Assembly: GCA_050485745.1 (NCBI GenBank) | Contig: JBJHBY010000093.1 | Span: 1 to 12,433 of the forward strand | Direction: 5' to 3' | Source: JBJHBY01 sp050485745 | GTDB lineage: Bacteria; Pseudomonadota; Gammaproteobacteria; Pseudomonadales; CAMLJR01 | DNA length: 12,433 bases | Shown here: piece after piece, positions 6,691 through 12,433 of the stretch | How the letters are laid out: each line of letters opens with the position of its first letter | Numbering within the stretch: the stretch's first letter is position 1 | Notes under the pieces: model-generated | The model's database searches: none | What the model saw: only the letters and a program-made list of their open reading frames with translations | What the model was told of the DNA's origin: nothing | Translations under genes and position numbers: made by a program

Positions 6691-8181
6691 TCACGATGCC
6701 TCGTCGGACGATGCATCGCGTTGTGCCAGACGTTCCCGCAAGCGGCGCACATAGAGCTTGCCGGAATCCGCCCGGGGCAGGGAAGCCACAATCTCGTAGC
6801 GCCGCGGACACTTGAAACCGGCAAGCTGCTCGTGGGCATAGCGGTCCAGGCGCGCTGACAGGCTTGCATCATCACGGGCCACTGCCACGGGTTCGACCAC
6901 GGCGAGAACCCGCTCACCCCACTCCAGATCCGCCTCCCCGATCACCGCCACGTCCGCCACCTCCGGATGGGTGCAAAGTACTGCCTCGACCTCTGCCGGA
7001 TAGATATTTACACCGCCGGAAATGATCGTATGACTACTGCGGTCGACGAGATAAACGTAGCCCTCAGCGTCGACGCGCCCCAGATCCCCAAGCGTGAACC
7101 CGTGGCCGGCGATGTGGGCACGTTCGGTCTTGGCGTTGTCTCCGTGGTAGTGAAAGATACGCTCACCGCTGCGCGGCACGATCACCAACTCGCCGACTTC
7201 ACCCGCGGGCAGCCGCTCGCCAACGGAATCCACCGCATAGACCTCGAAGGCCGGTAGAGGCCGACCCACCGAACCGCGGTGCCGCTGCCATTCGACGCTG
7301 TCGATCAGCGTGACGGTGCCACTCTCCGAGCCGCCCCAGTATTCGACCAACACAGGCCCCCACCAGTCGATCATTGCCTGCTTGATCCCGGGAGACACCG
7401 GCGCAGCACCGTGCAAAACCCGGCTCAGACTGGACAAGTCGCGGTGGCGCTGTGATGGCTCAAGCCGCAGCGCCCGCACAAACAGTGTCGGCACCCAGTG
7501 CGTGTGGCGAACACGATGGCGCTCAATCAGCTCCAGGGCTGTCGCGGCATCAAACTGGCGCATAATCCTCAGTGTGGCGCCGTTGAGCAGGTCGTACAGC
7601 GCAAAGAACAGTGGCGCCGCATGGTACAGCGGGCCAGTCACCAGATGCGGCCCCCTGCCATCCATGCCCACCGCATGGCCGGTATCCCGATAGCGCTGCA
7701 ACAGTGCATCCAGCGAGACCGGGCTGGCGCGCCGCACACCCTTGGGCAGGCCGGTGGTGCCACTGGTATAGAGCATCAGGCCACCGGCAGCAGCGGAGCC
7801 GTCTAGCGGCGCTGGCCGACAGGGCACGGCATCGATGGCAACACTGGCCGGCGCACACCCGGGATCCGCGAGATCCGGATCAAGGACCAACAGTGCAGCG
7901 CCACTGTCTCTCACCACATGATCGATTTCCCTTGGCTGCAGATGCCAGTTCACGGGTGTCACCCAGACTCCCGCGCAGAGCGCACCCAGTAGCCACTCGA
8001 TGTATTCGACGCGGTTGCGAGACAACAGGGCGATACGAGCGCCCTGCCCCAGCCCGCGATCCGCCAGCAGCACAGCGACGCTGCGCACGGCACCGTCGAG
8101 CTCGGCCCAGGTACGCTGTCGAAAGCCATCATCGAGGGCGAGAGCGGCGGGGTCGGCAGAGGGAAACAGGAACAGGGACAT
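6691..8181 (-). CDS. AMP-dependent acyl-CoA synthetase/ligase
   Basis: ANL-superfamily enzyme of 496 residues that activates a carboxylic acid as an acyl-adenylate and transfers it to CoA. Visible motifs: P-loop YTSGTTGLPKG (138-148), A5 YWGGSESG (281-288), A7 TLGDLGR with D366, A8 hinge region then GVNIYPAEVE (390-399), and catalytic Lys K475 in PRADSGKLYVR. No membrane segment is seen. The short N-terminus and the YTSGTTG...KGVRR signature resemble FadD3/FadD13-like ligases for fatty, cyclic or steroid-derived acids, but the substrate is unknown. Start 8181 is chosen because the protein then begins just before the first conserved strand; no good Shine-Dalgarno precedes it, and starts at 8229 or 8232 are possible. 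The gene stands alone, divergent from an AraC-type regulator and convergent with an IclR regulator. Confidence 0.9.
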   Translation of the reverse strand: MSLFLFPSADPAALALDDGFRQRTWAELDGAVRSVAVLLADRGLGQGARIALLSRNRVEYIEWLLGALCAGVWVTPVNWHLQPREIDHVVRDSGAALLVLDPDLADPGCAPASVAIDAVPCRPAPLDGSAAAGGLMLYTSGTTGLPKGVRRASPVSLDALLQRYRDTGHAVGMDGRGPHLVTGPLYHAAPLFFALYDLLNGATLRIMRQFDAATALELIERHRVRHTHWVPTLFVRALRLEPSQRHRDLSSLSRVLHGAAPVSPGIKQAMIDWWGPVLVEYWGGSESGTVTLIDSVEWQRHRGSVGRPLPAFEVYAVDSVGERLPAGEVGELVIVPRSGERIFHYHGDNAKTERAHIAGHGFTLGDLGRVDAEGYVYLVDRSSHTIISGGVNIYPAEVEAVLCTHPEVADVAVIGEADLEWGERVLAVVEPVAVARDDASLSARLDRYAHEQLAGFKCPRRYEIVASLPRADSGKLYVRRLRERLAQRDASSDEAS

Positions 8182-8205
8182 GGCGAAAGCCGTACCAGAC
8201 TCGGC

Positions 8206-8235
8206 TTGACACTGCAAAGGGAGAGCCATCATAGT
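8206..8235 (+). promoter_or_regulatory. Candidate promoter of the AraC-type gene
   Basis: A perfect -35 TTGACA (8206-8211) is followed after 18 bp by CATAGT (8230-8235), which matches four of six -10 positions. It lies 65 bases before the AraC-type start, within the 119-bp divergent gap to the acyl-CoA ligase. The long spacer and weak -10 make it only a candidate. Confidence 0.35.
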
Positions 8236-8300
8236 GAGGCCCGCCCGGTGCTGCAACACAGCTGCCCGCGCGGCCCTGCCCCAACGACCACAGAGAGCGC

Positions 8301-9371
8301 ATGAACCCCGCGGTCGACCAGGATAACGTACCGATCAAGGCGATTCGAACCCTGCTGCGGGTTGCCGCGGCCCAGGGCTACGATGTCGAGCAGGTGCGCC
8401 GTGCGACTGGACTGCCCGCGAACATCGACACACTGTGTGCGGATACCCGGCTTCCCACCGAGGTTTACAGCCGCCTCTACAAGCAGGTCATGCGTCTGCT
8501 GCAGGACGAGGCGTTTGGCCTGAGTGCTCCGACTCGCTCACCACCTGGCACGTTTCGCATCATGTGCCTCTATATCATTCACTGCCCGACCCTGCGCAAG
8601 GCGCTGGAACGCTGCGTGGAATTCTTCGATTTCTGCGACAGCTTTCATCAACCCCTGCAGCAACGCCGGCGCGCGGTGCACAGCGTCGGCGACGGTCTCG
8701 CCAGACTGACGCTTTACAGCCCTCAGCGCCCCGGGGATCCGGACAACCTGCGTGGCGACAGCAGCGCGCTGTACATGATGTATCGCTTCTTCAGCTGGCT
8801 GACGGGGCAGCACCTGCCGCTGATGGAGGTCGAATTTCTGGCGCCGGAGCCATCACCCGCCGCCGCTGAGCGGGTGCGCGGGCTTTTCGGCTGCAAGGTA
8901 CGTTTCGGGGCAGCCTGCACGGCACTCCTGCTGCCACAGGATTGCCTCGACCTGCCCATCGTACAAACGGAGCAGAGCCTGATCGAATTCCTGCGCAGTG
9001 CCCCCTATCCGCTGATGAGCCGCCAGGAACGCCGCCACGACCACGGGCTGGTGGCCGACCGCGTACGTGCCCTGCTCGGCCATGACTTCAGCCGCCCCTT
9101 CCCCGGCGCCGAGCAGATCGCCAGTCAGCTGAACATGTCGGCGCGCACCCTGCACCGGCATCTGCGCCGTGAGAACACCAGTTATCAGCGCATCAAGGAC
9201 GAGTGCCGCAGCGAAGCCGCGATGGTCTACATGAGCCGGCCAGAGCTCACTATCAGCGCCGTTGCCATGCTGATGGGTTTCCAGGACGCCAGCGCATTTC
9301 ACCGCTCCTTCAAGAAGTGGACCGGCCTTTCGCCCGGGGATTACCGCCGCCGCGAGTTGCGCCATCACTGA
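8301..9371 (+). CDS. AraC-family transcriptional regulator (VirS/OruR type)
   Basis: Protein of 356 residues. Residues 15-210 match the arabinose-binding-like N-terminal domain of the VirS/OruR branch, ending in the characteristic FGCKVRFGAACTALLLPQDCLDLPI. Residues 255-353 form the double helix-turn-helix: first HTH about 268-290 (AEQIASQLNMSARTLHRHL), second about 316-345 (ISAVAMLMGFQDASAFHRSFKKWTGLSP). A purine-rich GAGAG precedes the ATG. Members of this branch often activate a divergent or nearby gene set for lipid, amino acid or xenobiotic metabolism; VirS with the mymA/fadD13 region of Mycobacterium tuberculosis is a published example. Control of the divergent acyl-CoA ligase is the simplest inference here. 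The rRNA methyltransferase gene begins 16 bp downstream on the same strand. Confidence 0.9.
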   Translation: MNPAVDQDNVPIKAIRTLLRVAAAQGYDVEQVRRATGLPANIDTLCADTRLPTEVYSRLYKQVMRLLQDEAFGLSAPTRSPPGTFRIMCLYIIHCPTLRKALERCVEFFDFCDSFHQPLQQRRRAVHSVGDGLARLTLYSPQRPGDPDNLRGDSSALYMMYRFFSWLTGQHLPLMEVEFLAPEPSPAAAERVRGLFGCKVRFGAACTALLLPQDCLDLPIVQTEQSLIEFLRSAPYPLMSRQERRHDHGLVADRVRALLGHDFSRPFPGAEQIASQLNMSARTLHRHLRRENTSYQRIKDECRSEAAMVYMSRPELTISAVAMLMGFQDASAFHRSFKKWTGLSPGDYRRRELRHH

Positions 9372-9387
9372 ACAGCAGGACCACACC

Positions 9388-10173
9388 GTGACCGACTCTC
9401 CCCGCTATCGTGCCCGCAAGGCCTATTTTGCGCGCATGCTGACTGTCTATGGACGCAAACCGGTGCTCGAAGTGCTGCAGGATGCAAGCCTGCCAGTACA
9501 CCAGCTGCACGTGGCCGACAGCAACCGCAGTGGCGGTATCATCGACGACATCCTTCACGCCGCGGCACAGCGCGGCATATCGGTACGCCACCACAGCCGT
9601 GCTGAGCTGGCGCGAATCTCACGCAACGGCCGCCAGGATCAGGGCGTGGCCGTGGATCTCGATCTTCCGGGCCATTGCGAACTCGAGGACAAGATCGACC
9701 AGATCCGTGGCGGCGCCTGGCAGCTTCTGGCGCTGGACCGGATTACCAACCCACAGAACCTGGGCATGATTGTCCGGGCCGCCTGTGCCGGGGGAGTCGA
9801 TGGCATCCTGCTGCCGCGCAAAGGCTGCGCCGAACTGTCCCCCCTGGTGATCAAGGCCAGCGCCGGCACCCTGTTCAAGGCGCCACTGCTGCGCTGCGAT
9901 GACCTGGGACAGGCTCTGCAGAGACTGCGCGAACACGACGTGGACGTGGCCATACTCAGCTCACATGCGGAGACGTCGCTGTTCGACTTCCGCCCCGGGG
10001 GTGCCTGTGTCTATGTCCTGGGCAATGAAACCGACGGCGTCGGCGAAGGCACTGCGTGCCTCGCCAGCCGGCACCTGGTCATTCCCATGGCCAACGGTGT
10101 CGAGTCGCTGAACGTGGCCGTGGCAGCGGGAATCATTGCGTACCGAGCCGGAATTGTGCGCCTCGGCCACTGA
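9388..10173 (+). CDS. TrmH/SpoU-family RNA 2'-O-methyltransferase, RlmB-like
   Basis: S-adenosylmethionine-dependent SPOUT methyltransferase of 261 residues. Residues 18-90 form the L30e-like substrate-binding domain (VYGRKPVLEVLQD ... GVAV). The catalytic knot has motif 1 NPQNLGMIVRAA (N121, N124, R130), motif 2 VLGNETDG (210-217) and motif 3 IPMANGVESLNVAVA (232-246). The likely role is 2'-O-methylation of a 23S rRNA guanosine, as for RlmB, though tRNA or other rRNA targets in the same family cannot be excluded. The start is GTG at 9388 with a modest AGGA seven bases upstream. An ATG at 9436 would start immediately before the conserved domain but has no Shine-Dalgarno. The 17-residue basic N-terminal extension is unusual for RlmB. 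It may be cotranscribed with the AraC-type gene. Confidence 0.87.
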   Translation: MTDSPRYRARKAYFARMLTVYGRKPVLEVLQDASLPVHQLHVADSNRSGGIIDDILHAAAQRGISVRHHSRAELARISRNGRQDQGVAVDLDLPGHCELEDKIDQIRGGAWQLLALDRITNPQNLGMIVRAACAGGVDGILLPRKGCAELSPLVIKASAGTLFKAPLLRCDDLGQALQRLREHDVDVAILSSHAETSLFDFRPGGACVYVLGNETDGVGEGTACLASRHLVIPMANGVESLNVAVAAGIIAYRAGIVRLGH

Positions 10174-10186
10174 CCCGACACCCCAA

Positions 10187-10218
10187 TAAAAAAGCCCGTC
10201 GACCGAGGGTCGACGGGC
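10187..10218 (-). terminator. Strong intrinsic terminator of the histone-like gene
   Basis: An 11-bp perfect GC-rich stem (10194-10204 with 10208-10218) closes a 3-base loop. On the minus strand it is followed by six T and ATT, the classic arrangement for ending the minus-strand histone-like transcript. On the plus strand only CTT follows, so it is a weaker terminator for the methyltransferase gene; its position between convergent genes suggests bidirectional use. Confidence 0.85.
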
Positions 10219-10244
10219 CTTGCCGGAGCAATGACAGCGTGGTG

Positions 10245-10260
10245 GCCCGCTTTAGCGGGC
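10245..10260. other. Second hairpin between the convergent genes
   Basis: GCCCGC and GCGGGC form a 6-bp stem around TTTA, seven bases past the histone-like stop. There is no following T run in either direction, so it is more likely an mRNA 3'-end stabilising or pause hairpin than a terminator. Confidence 0.45.
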
Positions 10261-10267
10261 AAGCCAC

Positions 10268-10972
10268 TCAGCTCTGGGCAGCAGGTGCTGCAGCGGCCTT
10301 CTTGCGGCGCGTCACCTTGCGCTTGACCGTCCGCTTCGCCTTGCGAGTGGTGGTGCGGGCCTTGGCGGCCGCCTTGCGTTCGGCAGCTTTCAGCTTGGCC
10401 TTTTCCTTCTTGGCCGCGGCGCGAGCCTTGGCTTTCAGTTTCTTCTCGGCGGTCTTGAGCTTCTTGGCATCGGCAGCTGCACGCTTCTTCTGCCACTTTG
10501 CCTTGAAGGTCGCCAGAGCCTTCTTCAGATCGGCCTCGGCCTTCGCTTCCATGGCGCCGGCGCGCTCGCTGACCTTGTCCTTGACCGATTCCACAGCGGC
10601 CTTGACACGGGCCTCAGTCTTGGCGGCAACCAACTTCATGCGCGCCTCGGTGACCTGGCTGCGCAAGCCTTTCAGCTTGGCGTTGCTCTTGTCCACGGCA
10701 GCCTTGGCACGCTTCACAGCGTTCTTGTCGGCAGCTTTTTTGGACTTTGCAGCCTTGGTCTGGGCTGCCTGGACCTTCTTGCGCAGTACGGCGACACTCT
10801 TGCGCTCGCTATCCAGGGTCTTCTGCAGTTTTGCCAGTGCCTGCTCGGCGCGGGACAGCGCCGGACTGACAGTGGAAGCGGCCTTTGCCGGACGCTTGCG
10901 TGCCGGCGCCTTTTTCACTTTTGCTGCCTTTGCTGCCTTGGCAGGTTTTGCAGCTGCTTTTGCTCGCGGCAT
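10268..10972 (-). CDS. Lys/Ala-rich histone H1-like DNA-binding protein
   Basis: Protein of 234 residues dominated by Lys and Ala. It has a basic N-terminal tail with AAKPAKAAK-type repeats (1-35). A helical, probably coiled-coil middle follows (about 38-160; SRAEQALAKLQKTLDSER onward, heptad-like spacing of Leu/Val/Ala). The C-terminal tail is extremely basic (161-226; KKLKAKARAAAKKEK, then a Thr/Arg/Lys segment) and ends in AAAAPAAQS. This resembles bacterial H1-like proteins such as AlgP/AlgR3 of Pseudomonas or the chlamydial Hc group, which bind DNA nonspecifically, but the two-tail plus coiled-coil layout differs from AlgP, whose KPAA repeats are C-terminal only. Start ATG 10972 follows AGGAGA seven bases upstream; an in-frame ATG 13 codons earlier lacks one. 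It likely acts in the nucleoid. Low sequence complexity makes homology ambiguous. It is followed by a strong terminator and is transcribed alone. Confidence 0.75.
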   Translation of the reverse strand: MPRAKAAAKPAKAAKAAKVKKAPARKRPAKAASTVSPALSRAEQALAKLQKTLDSERKSVAVLRKKVQAAQTKAAKSKKAADKNAVKRAKAAVDKSNAKLKGLRSQVTEARMKLVAAKTEARVKAAVESVKDKVSERAGAMEAKAEADLKKALATFKAKWQKKRAAADAKKLKTAEKKLKAKARAAAKKEKAKLKAAERKAAAKARTTTRKAKRTVKRKVTRRKKAAAAPAAQS

Positions 10973-11044
10973 TCCGATTCTCCTCAACGGGTAAAAATCC
11001 GAAAACTTCATGAATCAAAATAGCACATAAAATAAACGCCATAC

Positions 11045-11074
11045 AAGAAAGCAAGTTTTTTTTGAAGCTTTCTT
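11045..11074. other. Hairpin with an eight-T loop between hemH and the histone-like gene
   Basis: AAGAAAGC (11045-11052) and GCTTTCTT (11067-11074) pair perfectly across a 14-base loop containing eight consecutive T (11056-11063). It sits downstream of the hemH stop and about 75-100 bases upstream of the histone-like start, where both genes run on the minus strand. The stem is AT-rich and weak for a terminator; the region may instead be upstream promoter DNA with A/T tracts for the histone-like gene. The rest of the 215-bp gap shows only an AT-rich stretch at 10990-11045. Confidence 0.35.
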
Positions 11075-11187
11075 TTATCGCGTGCGCTGGATATCAATTC
11101 CTGAAGAAGACAATAACGGTCGAGAAGAGGAAACCCTGTCACGATTTTGGTGCTGTTCAAGGTTCGAAAGGCCATCGCCAGAACGCT

Positions 11188-12198
11188 TCACACAGGGTGC
11201 AGATTGCGCTCTCCGGCACTCCGTCGTGGCAGATACTGATCGACCAGCGTCGCCAGCAAATCGATATGCTCACCGCGATCATTCAGGCAACTGATATAAC
11301 GGAAATCACCGCCACCCGCCGCCTCAAAGACGGTACGGTTTTCGATATCCATCTCTTCGAGGGTTTCCAGGCAGTCGGCGGCAAAGGCAGGACAAATGAC
11401 ATCGACAGAAGCCAGTTTCTGCTCTCCCCATTGCCGCAGCACATCCACGGTGTAAGGCTGCAGCCACTCGGCACGACCGAGACGGGACTGAAAGCTCATC
11501 TGCCAGGCATCATCCTCGAGCCCCAGGCGGGCTGCAAGACGACGCGAAGTCTCCTGGCAATGACGCTCGTAGGGATCACCCAGCTCGACATTGCGACGGG
11601 GAATACCGTGATAGGACATCAAAAGTTTGCTGCCACGCCCGTGCTGCTGCCAATGCTCTTCAACGCTGGCTGCCAATGCTTCGATATAAAGAGGGTGATC
11701 ATGGTAATTCTTGACCAGGGAGACGGGCACAATGTCTCGCTGCCTCGTGTTGAAAGCCGAAACCTGATCGCTGACGGCAGCAGTGGTGGTCGCGGAATAC
11801 TGCGGATAAAGCGGAAGCACGAGGACGTTCTGGCAACGGTCCCTCTGCAGGCGTGCCAGTACATCGGCAATGGACGGCTCGCCGTAGGTATATGCGAGCT
11901 CCACATGAATATCGCTACGGCCACTCGACTCGAGACGCGCGGACAGAGCCCGGCACTGGCGCTCACTGATCACCCGCAGCGGCGAGTCGCCCCAATCCCG
12001 CCAAAGATCGGCGTAGGCCCTGGCGACGCGTCGCGGGCGAAACGGCAGGATGATGCCGTGCAGGATCGGACACCAGATCACCCTGGGCACCTCCACAACC
12101 CGATGGTCGTGAAGAAACTGCGCCAGAAAGCGCCTGACGGCGGCGGGGGTGGCTGCGGCGGGCGTGCCCAGATTGACCAGAACGACGGCTTGTTTCAA
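11188..12198 (-). CDS. hemH: Ferrochelatase
   Basis: Catalyses insertion of Fe2+ into protoporphyrin IX, the last step of protoheme synthesis. It has 336 residues, the usual bacterial length. It opens with AVVLVNLGTP, followed by the VLPLYPQYSATTTA strand (127-140). The catalytic His is in SYHGIP (H197), with the downstream signature SRLGRAEWLQPYT (238-250). The acidic helix CPAFAADCLETLEE (269-282) carries the conserved Glu E278. No extra C-terminal CAB-type helix or transmembrane segment is present. The start codon is TTG (12196-12198), supported by AGGAG six bases upstream and by the family's N-terminus beginning exactly here; no in-frame ATG or GTG is better placed. It is followed by a 215-bp gap and then the histone-like gene on the same strand. 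Confidence 0.95.
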   Translation of the reverse strand: MKQAVVLVNLGTPAAATPAAVRRFLAQFLHDHRVVEVPRVIWCPILHGIILPFRPRRVARAYADLWRDWGDSPLRVISERQCRALSARLESSGRSDIHVELAYTYGEPSIADVLARLQRDRCQNVLVLPLYPQYSATTTAAVSDQVSAFNTRQRDIVPVSLVKNYHDHPLYIEALAASVEEHWQQHGRGSKLLMSYHGIPRRNVELGDPYERHCQETSRRLAARLGLEDDAWQMSFQSRLGRAEWLQPYTVDVLRQWGEQKLASVDVICPAFAADCLETLEEMDIENRTVFEAAGGGDFRYISCLNDRGEHIDLLATLVDQYLPRRSAGERNLHPV

Positions 12199-12433
12199 GG
12201 CGTGCTCCTGTTGGCGTAAATTGGTATGGGAGTAAAAATGAATAGTGGGCAGTCATGCCAGGCCATTCACAAGGCAGTTGCTGTGAAATCTTCGCATACG
12301 CACAGACGGCCGCAACGGTTTTACCGGCGTCTAGGGCACCTCTGATCAATTCGGCAATGGCTCAGCGGAGCCTCTGGCGGACACTGGCGAGGCGCAACGC
12401 GAAGGTCAAGGGTTGCTCTCCTTGACGAGCGTT
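12199..12433. other. Intergenic region upstream of hemH
   Basis: No convincing gene occurs in these 235 bases. They contain the hemH ribosome-binding site (AGGAG on the minus strand) and a short AT-rich patch around 12215-12245 that could carry the hemH promoter. From about 12331 the composition changes to hairpin-rich, GC-rich sequence: GGCTC/GAGCC at 12359-12372 and GTCAAGG/CCTTGAC at 12405-12426. Confidence 0.6.
12331..12433. mobile_element. Possible insertion-sequence or dispersed-repeat terminus (partial)
   Basis: Starting at CTAG (12331-12334), the segment GGCACCTCTGATCAATTC and the following GC-rich hairpins look like the end of an IS4/IS5-like element or a dispersed repeat entering from the right. 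CTAG would suit the 4-bp target duplication of some IS5-group elements. No transposase or second terminus is within the window, so this rests on resemblance from memory and on the abrupt compositional change. Confidence 0.28.

Noticed and set aside
8853..9386. A 177-codon minus-strand frame opposite the AraC-type gene
   Set aside because: It is fully covered by a clear AraC regulator and shows no domain of its own.
10056..10994. A 312-codon plus-strand frame antisense to the histone-like gene, rich in Ala/Phe/Leu and resembling a membrane protein
   Set aside because: Lys/Ala codons read in reverse give Phe/Leu/Ala/Ser-rich, falsely hydrophobic protein. The minus-strand gene has a proper ribosome-binding site and terminator, and the plus frame crosses that terminator.
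11062..12219. A 385-codon open frame on the plus strand antisense to hemH
   Set aside because: It lies almost entirely opposite an unmistakable ferrochelatase, has no recognisable domain and starts in the intergenic gap without a clear ribosome-binding site; long antisense frames are common in GC-rich genes.
1..12433. Search for a defence system, retron, CRISPR array, toxin-antitoxin pair or prophage
   Set aside because: No reverse transcriptase, nuclease, phage structural or toxin-like protein and no spaced repeats are visible; all gaps are under about 320 bp and explained by regulatory sequence.

Overview
The window is a GC-rich, densely packed chromosomal segment of a gammaproteobacterium. 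A Pseudomonadales/Oceanospirillales-type host (Pseudomonas, Marinobacter, Halomonas or Alcanivorax-like) is my inference from the EAL-HDOD, TPR-response-regulator, pyruvate kinase, RlmB-like and HemH proteins and from the codon style; no marker fixes the genus. I see no tRNA, rRNA, CRISPR array or intact mobile element. There is one run of ten N at 3273-3282.

Left part (1-4040), signalling. The tail of an unidentified gene (1-62) is followed by an EAL-HDOD protein with a degenerate c-di-GMP phosphodiesterase domain (81-1310). A small glutaredoxin-like protein (1298-1534, minus) overlaps its 3' end. Next come a receiver-TPR response regulator (1695-3351, interrupted by the N run) and an 8-bp-overlapping, soluble, minimal histidine kinase-like ATPase (3344-4036). 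The last two look like one translationally coupled unit and a cognate pair.

Middle (4043-9371), metabolism with local regulators. Pyruvate kinase (4043-5458, minus) is divergent from an IclR-family regulator (5773-6687). Their 314-bp intergenic region holds a 20-bp imperfect palindrome and, directly against the pyk Shine-Dalgarno, four tandem copies of a 7-bp repeat. The IclR gene converges (3-bp gap) on an acyl-CoA synthetase-type AMP ligase (6691-8181, minus). That ligase is divergent from an AraC/VirS-type regulator (8301-9371). The ligase is therefore bracketed by two one-component regulators, which suggests an inducible organic-acid activation step with unknown substrate.

Right part (9388-12433), housekeeping and chromatin. 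An RlmB/TrmH-type rRNA methyltransferase with a GTG start (9388-10173) follows the AraC gene. A Lys/Ala-rich histone H1-like protein (10268-10972, minus) faces it across a strong intrinsic terminator. Ferrochelatase hemH with a TTG start (11188-12198, minus) closes the gene set. The last ~100 bases have the look of a mobile-element or dispersed-repeat terminus running off the window.

I found no complete, clearly undescribed system. The best leads are the receiver-TPR/mini-kinase pair, the histone-like protein, the heptamer array in the pyk leader and the doubly regulated acyl-CoA ligase.
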